IMG/VR virus record: IMGVR_UViG_3300047323_000682
Span: 1-53,341 of that record
Direction: 5' to 3' (one strand)
Length of the DNA: 53,341 bases
Source: a virus
This document shows positions 1 through 5,948 of the stretch, piece by piece. The notes below the pieces were generated by a model. That model ran no database searches. It was not told where the DNA came from and worked only from the letters and a program-made list of their open reading frames with translations. Made by a program: the position numbers and the translations under genes. The stretch's first letter is position 1. Each line of letters starts with the position of its first letter.

Positions 1-213
1 TCAATGTACTGATTGATCGTTGCTGGGGTTCAGATCAAGCATCCATTGCGCGATTGCTGACTGGCGCCAGGCCACCGAGTTGGGGCCTATTCTAACCTGT
101 TTTGGGAAGGTGCCTTCCCTGATCCGCCGATAAACCGTGTTACGTCCCAAGCCGGTGGTGTGAAGCACCTCGTCGAGGCGCAGGAAACGATCGATGTTTT
201 GTGTCGCTGCCAT
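1..213 (-). CDS. AlpA/excisionase-like helix-turn-helix protein
   Basis: 70-residue DNA-binding protein of the AlpA/MerR-like excisionase type. Residues about 10-50 form the winged helix-turn-helix: RFLRLDEVLHTTGLGRNTVY, then a basic wing (RIREGTFPKQVRIGP) and WRQSAIAQWM. Such proteins bind att arms or promoters and assist excision or regulate integrase. The ATG at 213 is chosen because GAGGAG lies 7 bases upstream; an in-frame upstream extension has no ribosome site and low-complexity content. The stop codon occupies positions 1-3. If the molecule is circular, the integrase GTG at 53341 follows directly, making an xis-int operon. Excisionase rather than plain regulator is inferred from that position. 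Confidence 0.85.
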   Translation of the reverse strand: MAATQNIDRFLRLDEVLHTTGLGRNTVYRRIREGTFPKQVRIGPNSVAWRQSAIAQWMLDLNPSNDQSVH

Positions 214-284
214 GTGTGACTCCTCGCCGTTTCCGGCTTGGTTTAGCTCCATGCCGCGCGTGGCGGCAGAAGGTGGTGTAGGGG

Positions 285-605
285 TTAGGAGGCTTTGCGC
301 TTTGGAGGAGAAGGTGGGAAACCGAAGTAAATGCGCCGTTTGCCGGTACCGCCACACTCTCGGCAACCACTTGCCTTGTGGGCGTTGTACCCATAGCTGC
401 AGCTTGAGCAGTCGCAACTGCACCCAGAGCATTCAACGGTGCATTGCGCCTCCTGCTCGACTTCGTCATTCCGGGTTATCAAGAAGCTGGAGCGCCGGTC
501 CAGGCGAAAGCCGGTGATCTTCTCGGCTTCCTCGTAGGTGGCGGGTTCTCTCCGAAATCCCCACTTGGCTGCAGGGTCATCAACGATGCGAGTTACCGTT
601 CTCAT
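285..605 (-). CDS. Cys-rich early protein with zinc-ribbon-like tail
   Basis: 106 residues, not recognised as a named family. The N-terminal half is ordinary; the C-terminal half is crowded with cysteines (CSGCSCDCSSC, then CRECGGTGKRR). The latter resembles the DnaJ CxxCxGxG zinc motif, so metal binding is likely. The start at 605 follows AGGGGGC and overlaps the stop of the 17-codon reading frame upstream (TGATG), suggesting translational coupling within the leftward early operon. Function unknown. Confidence 0.65.
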   Translation of the reverse strand: MRTVTRIVDDPAAKWGFRREPATYEEAEKITGFRLDRRSSFLITRNDEVEQEAQCTVECSGCSCDCSSCSYGYNAHKASGCRECGGTGKRRIYFGFPPSPPKRKAS

Positions 606-658
606 CACCGCGGCCCCCTGTAGCAGTACACGTAGGCGAACCAGGCGAGGGCAATCAT
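605..658 (-). CDS. Possible 17-residue hydrophobic microprotein
   Basis: A 17-codon reading frame, MIALAWFAYVYCYRGPR, mostly hydrophobic with a basic tail, like a minimal membrane peptide. Its ATG overlaps the stop of the upstream gene by ATGA (655-658), and its stop overlaps the next ATG by TGATG (603-607). It therefore bridges two genes exactly, as the ATGA-linked genes elsewhere in this operon do. It may only act as a coupling leader; the overlaps are the sole evidence for expression. Confidence 0.35.
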   Translation of the reverse strand: MIALAWFAYVYCYRGPR

Positions 659-945
659 GATGCCCTCTCCATATCGCGCCACTTTTCGTAGCTTTCGCCG
701 TACTCCCAGCAGTAGGTCGCCGGCCATGCACCACGCACTGACTGATCGACAATGTTGTAACTCCAGCCGCCTTTTGCCGGTGTGGTTTTGATCCAGACGT
801 GCTGGGCGCCGCCGAGATTCCAGTCGCCGTGATCCTTTACGACTTCTGCCATGAACTCGCGCAGATCGTGGTGGCCCCGGCTCATCACGATGTAGGTGTC
901 ACCGCCGACGCTTTCGACGGAGAGTGGATATTTTCCTTTGGGCAT
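655..945 (-). CDS. Hypothetical early phage protein
   Basis: 96 residues starting MPKGKYPLSVESVGGDTY; family not recognised. A compact mixed alpha/beta composition with many Trp/Tyr (QHVWIKTT, GGWSYNI, ATYCWEYGESYEKW). ATG at 945 has AGGACGAGGTC just upstream; a longer frame to 1038 lacks such a site. It ends in an ATGA overlap with the microprotein frame. Member of the leftward early operon; no catalytic motif seen. Confidence 0.65.
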   Translation of the reverse strand: MPKGKYPLSVESVGGDTYIVMSRGHHDLREFMAEVVKDHGDWNLGGAQHVWIKTTPAKGGWSYNIVDQSVRGAWPATYCWEYGESYEKWRDMERAS

Positions 946-1009
946 GACCTCGTCCTTGCCGCTATAGCGGCTGACTTTGAAGGGGGAGGGAGTTACTGCT
1001 GGTCGGACC

Positions 1010-1306
1010 TTAAACGCCCGGACGACCTTTGAAGGCAAGCCAAATGTAGTGGCGACCTTTGGCGGTGACCTTGATCTTTCCCGTCTGCTTGTTCCAGCTG
1101 ATCAGGCGCAGCTCGTCCAGGATGGTGGTGAGCGTGTGGCCCTGGTGCCAGGCAGCCAGCGCCTTGATACAACCTTGGGCCAGCAGGCCACGGTAATCGG
1201 TGTGGCCGAAGTTGGTGCCCAGGAATGCGCCCTGCAGTTGCTCGTCGGTCACTAGGTCGGTAACGGCGTTCACGCTTGGGTCTCGCCGGTAGCATTTGTG
1301 CGTCAT
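1010..1306 (-). CDS. Hypothetical early phage protein
   Basis: 98 residues, family not recognised. The central part (TTILDELRLISWNKQTGKIKV then AKGRHYIWLAFKGR) looks like a helix followed by a beta hairpin as in a winged helix, so nucleic-acid binding is possible but unproven. Start at 1306 overlaps the upstream gene stop by ATGA (1303-1306), so it is translationally coupled to it. Confidence 0.65.
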   Translation of the reverse strand: MTHKCYRRDPSVNAVTDLVTDEQLQGAFLGTNFGHTDYRGLLAQGCIKALAAWHQGHTLTTILDELRLISWNKQTGKIKVTAKGRHYIWLAFKGRPGV

Positions 1307-1803
1307 GGCGTAACCTCCGGCTCCGCGCTTGCACTGTCTGCAACCAGGTCAAATTCGTGGCAGTACTCGTCGCAGTTGCAGTCAACGACATTCGTTTCGC
1401 CTACCGGCTCGCACGGGCAGAGCTGATCGCCCAGCTTTTCGTAGAAGGTGTCTTCCATCCCATCGGCCACATCAGCCTTTGTCAGCGTGACGGTGCGTCG
1501 CTCTTTGGTGAGTGGGTGCAGAAACTCAAAGGTCAGCGCATCGGCGTCTTTGTGCCGATCGGCCGGTTGGGACTCGAGTAAATCCTCTCCCTGCTGGGTG
1601 ATTTCCCATAGTGCAGGGCTGTGTTGTGTCCGGTTGAGCAGTCCGAGCTGGACCAGAAGGTCGAACCAGTGCCTTCCAATGTCTGCGCCCTGGCCGTCGC
1701 TGGAGCACTGCTCGAAGCGTCGAAGCTTGCTGATGACCTTCTGAGCAAATGGCGGAAGTCCTGCCATCGTCTTGGTGTTGCTGGATCGATTTTCTGTGGG
1801 CAT
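1303..1803 (-). CDS. Hypothetical early protein with winged-helix-like N-terminus
   Basis: 166 residues. The N-terminal 85 residues (FAQKVISKLRRFE, then RHWFDLLVQLGLLNR, then LWEITQQGEDLL) have the spacing of a winged helix. The C-terminal part is acidic with a Cys cluster (CPCEP, CNCDEYC). ATG at 1803 is preceded by GGCGAGG; the same frame runs 300 bases further upstream, but that part is antisense to the DUF2971 gene and looks non-coding. First gene of this segment of the leftward operon. No function assigned. Confidence 0.7.
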   Translation of the reverse strand: MPTENRSSNTKTMAGLPPFAQKVISKLRRFEQCSSDGQGADIGRHWFDLLVQLGLLNRTQHSPALWEITQQGEDLLESQPADRHKDADALTFEFLHPLTKERRTVTLTKADVADGMEDTFYEKLGDQLCPCEPVGETNVVDCNCDEYCHEFDLVADSASAEPEVTP

Positions 1804-1851
1804 AGGGAGACCTCGCCGGTATATTTGGTGATTAAAAAATGGGGCTTTGGT

Positions 1852-2526
1852 ATGGCAACTGGGAAGTTTAAGCGGGTTTATCATTTCTGCGATGCTAAGT
1901 ATGGGCTCGAAAATATTAAAAATCGGCGTTTGAAAGTTGCGACGATAATGGAGCTCAACGATCCATTTGAGTTGATCGCACATAACATGAAAGATCCTGA
2001 TATCAGGCGCGTAACAAAAAAATTTAAAGAAGATAGCGCGTCTAGATTTGGCTTTCTTTGCTTCAGTCGATCTTACAAGAGCCCAGTTCAGTGGGGGCAT
2101 TATGCTGAAAAGCATAAAGGTATTTGCATCGGATTTGATGTCCCGACTGATAATTTACGATCAGTAATTTATACAGACTATCGGCTGGGTTTTGATCCTT
2201 CGATGGTTGATACTGAAGAGAAGCAGGTCGAATGGTTGACGAGCTTTTTTGTCACAAAACATAGTCATTGGGGGTACGAGCAAGAAGAGCGAATGATTGT
2301 AAGTCTTGGATCGCTCGAGCGAGAATCTGAGCTGTACTTTGTTTCTTTTGATGAGGCAGGGGTCAGTGTTGCAGAGGTCATAGTTGGGTGTAATTCTAAG
2401 CTGGCTAGGGGAGAGGTTATTGATGCGCTTGGAAAGGATGCTAAGACTGTTGTAGTTTCAAAGGCTCGGCCCGGATTTGGAAAGTTTGAAGTTGTTCGCA
2501 ATAGAGACGAAAAACTTTGGATCTGA
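1852..2526 (+). CDS. DUF2971 domain protein (cargo gene)
   Basis: 224 residues matching the DUF2971 pattern: N-terminal YHFCDAKYGLENIKNRRLKV, then ELNDPFE, then FGFLCFSRSYKSPVQWGHYAEKHKGICIGFDV and a later VIYTDYR. The W..YA..H.G.C.GFD signature is typical of the family. The biochemical role of DUF2971 is not established; members are often found in accessory and defence-rich loci (family knowledge). Here it is transcribed against the surrounding minus-strand early operon and is clearly more AT-rich than its neighbours, which marks it as acquired cargo (moron). ATG at 1852 is chosen because homologues begin near this point; the GGGG upstream is only a modest ribosome site. Confidence 0.85.
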   Translation: MATGKFKRVYHFCDAKYGLENIKNRRLKVATIMELNDPFELIAHNMKDPDIRRVTKKFKEDSASRFGFLCFSRSYKSPVQWGHYAEKHKGICIGFDVPTDNLRSVIYTDYRLGFDPSMVDTEEKQVEWLTSFFVTKHSHWGYEQEERMIVSLGSLERESELYFVSFDEAGVSVAEVIVGCNSKLARGEVIDALGKDAKTVVVSKARPGFGKFEVVRNRDEKLWI

Positions 2527-2575
2527 TTTGTAGAGTGCTTAGTATTGAGCTCCGATTATTCTGTCTTGCTTTATG

Positions 2576-3445
2576 CTAATCACCACAAAAACAATCGATG
2601 TCTTCAGCAAGATACTCGAAATCGAAGTCAGTCTGCCGGGAGCGCTGCTCGGCAGACCAGCCCATCGTCTTATAGTCAGCTCGATCCTGTCGGAAGACCT
2701 GGCCGAACCTTTCTTCAGTACCTGACCACCAGATGACCCGCGACGGGTCTTCCATGATGGTCTTCACCAGTTTCCCTTCGTTCTTCTTCCAGCAGAGGTC
2801 GCAGTTACCGAAGTCTGAATCCATACCCAGGTCGAAAGGCTGAGCTTTCCAGAACTCGGCCACGTCTACTTTGGTAATGCCAGCGATGTAGGAAGGGCAG
2901 AGGTTATCCCAGCGGGTACTGCCGCGCTCATTGGCAGCCATCATGCGGTGGTAGCGCTTCGGCTCGTCGTAGCGGATGCCGACAACGCAGTCCCATTCGG
3001 TATATCCCAGGGCGCGCATGTGCTTCTCGCCGATCTTCACCTTCAGGTAGGCGGTGCACATATTGTTGGAGAAATTCGGCAGCACCGGCGGCAGGTTCTT
3101 TTCGGCCTTCCGGTACGCCGCGTAGTACTCGAGCATCATCGTGAACGGTTCGCCGTTTCGACTGGCCGTTTCGAAGTCCACCAGCTTGTACCAGGGCGCA
3201 TCGTCCGGCTGCCCGTATGCTCGGCACCACTCCATCCAAACGATGTTCACGTTCCAGCGTTTGGCGATTTGATCGATGAAGACCAGCGTCTCTTCGCGCT
3301 CCTTGCCGGTGTTCTGGAAGAACAGATGGACGTTCGACGGAAGGGTGCCGCCGTGCGCCTCGAGGATCTTGTAAACCATGTGCCCGCTGGTGCGGCCACC
3401 GCTGATGCCGATCTGGGCCGGGCCCGTGATCATATAGGGATTCAT
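2576..3445 (-). CDS. PP-loop ATPase, phage PAPS-reductase-like
   Basis: 289 residues of the adenine nucleotide alpha-hydrolase (PP-loop) superfamily, phage phosphoadenosine phosphosulfate reductase-like branch. The nucleotide-binding PP-loop SGGRTSGHM is at residues 15-23, followed by HLFFQNTGKEREETL and VVGIRYDEPKRYHRM. Cysteines lie in NNMC, NCDLCWKKNE and the extreme C-terminus DCFCGD and could carry a metal cluster. Superfamily members activate substrates by adenylation, in sulfate reduction, tRNA thiolation or DNA phosphorothioation; which applies here is unknown. Start at 3445 follows TGGAG. Transcribed with the leftward early genes but separated from them by the antisense DUF2971 gene. 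Confidence 0.8.
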   Translation of the reverse strand: MNPYMITGPAQIGISGGRTSGHMVYKILEAHGGTLPSNVHLFFQNTGKEREETLVFIDQIAKRWNVNIVWMEWCRAYGQPDDAPWYKLVDFETASRNGEPFTMMLEYYAAYRKAEKNLPPVLPNFSNNMCTAYLKVKIGEKHMRALGYTEWDCVVGIRYDEPKRYHRMMAANERGSTRWDNLCPSYIAGITKVDVAEFWKAQPFDLGMDSDFGNCDLCWKKNEGKLVKTIMEDPSRVIWWSGTEERFGQVFRQDRADYKTMGWSAEQRSRQTDFDFEYLAEDIDCFCGD

Positions 3446-3465
3446 AACTGCTCCAGACAGCCGAT

Positions 3466-3490
3466 TGCCTCGCCGGCTGGTGTGATTCGT
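3466..3490 (+). repeat. 25-bp direct repeat, copy 1
   Basis: Begins TGCCTCGCCGGCTGG and ends GTGATTCGT. It is repeated with a single mismatch at 3720-3744, 254 bases away in the same orientation, and both copies are followed within 10-15 bases by a loosely shared ATTGG-GTTGATGAT stretch. It lies just upstream of the PP-loop gene start. Probably the scar of a local duplication or of small-cassette insertion. Confidence 0.75.
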
Positions 3491-3538
3491 AAATTGGGTT
3501 GATGATTTGCACCTGGCGCATACCTGACGGTGGCTACG

Positions 3539-3739
3539 ATGAGTGCGAAAGTCGATGTGGAAGCGATTCGTCTGATCGGTGAAGAGGTGGTGCGGCTGCT
3601 CAGCCTTCCGCCTGAAAGGCTGGAGGCAGACGCTCGCTCTGGCCTTCGCCTGATTGCTGACCTTGCCCAGTGGCGGGATCTTGCCTATGGGCCTGAGCCA
3701 GTCCTTCAGCGTGCCAACCTGCCTCGCCGGCTGGCGTGA
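3539..3739 (+). CDS. Possible small helical protein between direct repeats
   Basis: 66 residues, MSAKVDVEAIRLIGEEVVRL onwards, predicted mostly helical; family not recognised. The last residues (NLPRRLA) are encoded by the second copy of the 25-bp repeat. The ribosome site is weak (GGTGG). It is transcribed against the early operon together with the small genes downstream to 4849. Amphipathic composition favours coding, but evidence is modest. Confidence 0.4.
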   Translation: MSAKVDVEAIRLIGEEVVRLLSLPPERLEADARSGLRLIADLAQWRDLAYGPEPVLQRANLPRRLA

Positions 3740-3744
3740 TTCGT
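3720..3744 (+). repeat. 25-bp direct repeat, copy 2
   Basis: Second copy of the repeat at 3466-3490, one mismatch (GGTGTG in copy 1, GGCGTG here). It overlaps the stop codon of the small plus-strand frame 3539-3739, so that frame's C-terminus is set by the repeat. Confidence 0.75.
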
Positions 3745-3801
3745 TGAAGTGGGCTATTGGTTGATGATCCGGAATCAGTCCGGATCAAAGAGGGTAAAGC
3801 G

Positions 3802-4044
3802 ATGGCTATCGATAGGGAGCCAGGATTCTTTCACTCACACGCAAGCGGGAAACGAGCCCTTGTTCGCTTCAAGTGGGGTACTGATAACAATCCAGTGCCA
3901 GTCGGCGTGCTTGTAGTAGCGCAGCTAGATCCAGGAGGAGAGTGCCTTATCGGTGAGGCCGATGGCCCATTTCACAATATTGAAGATGCCAAAATGTGTG
4001 GGATTGAACTGGCAAACAATTGGTACGACCGAGGCAATGCGTAA
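3802..4044 (+). CDS. Small hypothetical plus-strand protein
   Basis: 80 residues starting MAIDREPGFFHSHASGKRAL; family not recognised. It appears to be one small alpha/beta domain (RALVRFKWGTD, VGVLVVAQLDP, HNIEDAKMCGIELANNW). ATG at 3802 is preceded by AGAGGG at suitable spacing; a longer in-frame extension exists without a good site. Part of a plus-strand cluster of four small genes (3.5-4.85 kb) inserted in the minus-strand early region. Confidence 0.6.
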   Translation: MAIDREPGFFHSHASGKRALVRFKWGTDNNPVPVGVLVVAQLDPGGECLIGEADGPFHNIEDAKMCGIELANNWYDRGNA

Positions 4045-4195
4045 TTGCGGGCTTAGTCCAGTATCGCTACGACAGTGTTGGTGGTGAATTGCACTGAAGG
4101 GGCGAATCGGCGTTTCAGGTGATGAGCAGCTACTTTCTATATGGGGCCTATCAAGTAGTGAGGCTTAATGAGGTGAAAATCATCAGGTATTGAAT

Positions 4196-4450
4196 ATGAA
4201 AAACGTGAGTATGGCTGTGGCTGTTTTGCTCCTGGCTTTATCGGGGTGCACCTCTGATCATGAGGCGCCGACCGCCGGGGACCCAGGTCCATCGCCACTC
4301 GCCTGTCAGGACGAACCGCAATGTACGGACTACAGCACGTGCAGGCGTTTTGGTGCAGATCAGGCCTGTAAAAGTTATTGCTTGAGAGATGACTCTTACG
4401 CGGGAGAATGTCTAAGAAGTTTAAATTGCTCCCGAGCATGCAGCAGATAG
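4196..4450 (+). CDS. Small Cys-rich lipoprotein
   Basis: 84 residues. Lipoprotein signal peptide MKNVSMAVAVLLLALSGC with lipobox LSGC; after cleavage the lipid-modified Cys would be residue 18. The mature part is a short Pro/Gly linker, then a domain with seven more cysteines (ACQDEPQC, STCRRFG, CKSYCLRD, GECLRSLNC, RACS), suggesting a disulfide-knotted periplasmic or outer-membrane module. Likely lysogenic-conversion cargo. Downstream, 4451-4633 holds no convincing gene. Confidence 0.65.
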   Translation: MKNVSMAVAVLLLALSGCTSDHEAPTAGDPGPSPLACQDEPQCTDYSTCRRFGADQACKSYCLRDDSYAGECLRSLNCSRACSR

Positions 4451-4633
4451 TGGCTTCCATCTCGGAGTGAAGCAAAACTGCCGAAAATATGTTGCGTGCC
4501 AATGTCTTCGCCTCGCCGCCATGGTGTTCTCCATGCATGCGCCGCCCTCCGTGACCGGGTGCGACAGTGGCAATTTTGGTTGTGGTGGGGTATTACGGAT
4601 GACCGGCATCAGGCCAGCAGAAGGAGAAAAATA

Positions 4634-4849
4634 ATGAACAGGCAAGCATATTTTTTGGAGGCTGCACGGCTTTCTGACGATTTCGCAGACAAGGTCAAGG
4701 CAGTCGACGACTACATGAAAACCGAACCTGATCTGGCAGACGAAGGCGCCTACCAAAAGCTTTGTGACCTGCAGGATGATGCGACTGCTGCGGCTGGGCG
4801 CTGGTCGTCACATTGTGAAGATAACCGTAGCCATATCCGCTCGGTTTAA
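4634..4849 (+). CDS. Small helical hypothetical protein
   Basis: 71 residues beginning MNRQAYFLEAARLSDDFADK, acidic and helical (two predicted helices); family not recognised. ATG at 4634 has a strong AAGGAG ribosome site 7-8 bases upstream, which rules out the longer frame from 4496. Its stop overlaps by four bases the stop of the convergent gene 4846-5169. Confidence 0.6.
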   Translation: MNRQAYFLEAARLSDDFADKVKAVDDYMKTEPDLADEGAYQKLCDLQDDATAAAGRWSSHCEDNRSHIRSV

Positions 4850-5169
4850 TCATCGCGGCAGATCCGCAGCGCCTCGCGGTTGTAGGCCAACTCCAACTTC
4901 CGCAACACGTTTTCCGGTATCTCGTAAACGTGTCGCGACATCTTGGCGAAGCGGGCGGACTCTTCGGTCGGGGCAGCGGCCAGATTGATTACGAACGTCG
5001 ACACTGTCTCCTGCCACTCCTCGAAGCCGTGCCGCTCGCCCAGCACCTGGATCGCATCAGCCAGCGTTTTCGACACAATCAGCGACCGTTTTTCGGCGCC
5101 GATCCGGTCCAGCAAGGCTTTCTCCTTGGCTCGCTTGTCCCGCTGAATATCCGCGTTGCTCTTGGCCAT
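4846..5169 (-). CDS. Hypothetical early protein, helical and charged
   Basis: 107 residues, very basic N-terminus (MAKSNADIQRDKRAKEKALLDRIGAEKR) followed by a helical core (LADAIQVLGERHGFEEWQET). Such short basic-start proteins in Pseudomonas phages are often annotated as DNA-binding, but no defined fold is recognised here. ATG at 5169 follows AGAGGTAG. Last gene of the leftward recombination operon before the plus-strand cargo cluster. Confidence 0.7.
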   Translation of the reverse strand: MAKSNADIQRDKRAKEKALLDRIGAEKRSLIVSKTLADAIQVLGERHGFEEWQETVSTFVINLAAAPTEESARFAKMSRHVYEIPENVLRKLELAYNREALRICRDD

Positions 5170-5254
5170 GGCCTACCTCTTCAATTCCGTGGGCCGGTAG
5201 ATCCAGCCATGTCTGTCGTCGGCGCTGGCGCACCTGGTTGTTGATTCGTCTCAT
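5057..5254 (-). CDS. Doubtful small basic protein overlapping neighbour
   Basis: 65-codon frame whose ATG overlaps the upstream stop by ATGA (5251-5254), as for the other coupled genes here. The first 30 residues (MRRINNQVRQRRRQTWLDLP...) look natural. The rest runs 113 bases out of frame into the gene 4846-5169 and looks non-coding. Either a small coupled gene or only a leader for the next one. Confidence 0.25.
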   Translation of the reverse strand: MRRINNQVRQRRRQTWLDLPAHGIEEVGHGQEQRGYSAGQASQGESLAGPDRRRKTVADCVENAG

Positions 5255-5709
5255 GCTGCTCTCTGCTGACTCCAGACACCCACGGCGTCGAACACCCGGG
5301 CGGCCTGCTCTTCAGTCAGCGATATCTCGGCGGGAATGGCGATCCAGCCCGACGCAACCAAGTGATTCGGGTTGCAGCTGTTTCGCAGTTCCAGGTAGTA
5401 ATGCTCGATGGCGTCGGTCAGGCGCTCGACCTTGTAGATTCCCTCCGGCGATATTTCCACCGACTTGACGTACTCGACGCCGCGCTCGTCTCGACACATG
5501 GCGCTGAGGTAGATCGTCCAGTGATAGGAGAAGTCGAACAGGGCATTGGCGATGGCCAGGCTCCGGATCTGCCGGCAGCTCTTCCAGTTCGCCATGATCT
5601 GGGTACCGCTCGGGTCGATGTTCACGACCGCGACATGATTGGTTCGCAACAGCGCCCGGCAGCTGCGTTCGGCCCGGACGAAGCCGTTATTCGGTTTGCG
5701 TTTGCTCAT
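5251..5709 (-). CDS. Hypothetical early phage protein
   Basis: 152 residues; family not recognised. Contains an aromatic-rich middle (ANALFDFSYHWTIYLSAMCRDERG) and a helical end (LTEEQAARVFDAVGVW). Start at 5709 overlaps the stop of the preceding gene by ATGA. It sits just downstream of the recombination genes in the same operon, so a DNA-metabolism role is possible but only positional. Confidence 0.65.
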   Translation of the reverse strand: MSKRKPNNGFVRAERSCRALLRTNHVAVVNIDPSGTQIMANWKSCRQIRSLAIANALFDFSYHWTIYLSAMCRDERGVEYVKSVEISPEGIYKVERLTDAIEHYYLELRNSCNPNHLVASGWIAIPAEISLTEEQAARVFDAVGVWSQQRAA

Positions 5710-5948
5710 AATGCCTCCGCGAGTTTCCGCAGCGCCTTGCGCTCAGCCGCGGTGATGGCGGGGCGCCGGCGTTTGAGGACCGTTTCGGGATCGATTTTTG
5801 TCGAGCGCTCCGCCGGTAGCGGATTGATTTGAGCGGGCTCGGTTCTGGTGAACCGTCCGCCCGCGGCCAGGTGCTGTTCGACCTGGCTGGAAAGATCCAG
5901 CGCTTTATCGCGCCGGTACTCGATGTCGTATTTCAAGTTGCTGATCAT
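5706..5948 (-). CDS. Small early protein downstream of exonuclease
   Basis: 80 residues: a helical start (NLKYDIEYRRDKALDLSSQV), a polar middle and a basic helical tail (RPAITAAERKALRKLAEAL). Linked by ATGA overlaps on both sides (5945-5948 and 5706-5709). Not recognised. Tight coupling to the exonuclease suggests stoichiometric co-expression with the recombination pair. Confidence 0.65.
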   Translation of the reverse strand: MISNLKYDIEYRRDKALDLSSQVEQHLAAGGRFTRTEPAQINPLPAERSTKIDPETVLKRRRPAITAAERKALRKLAEAL

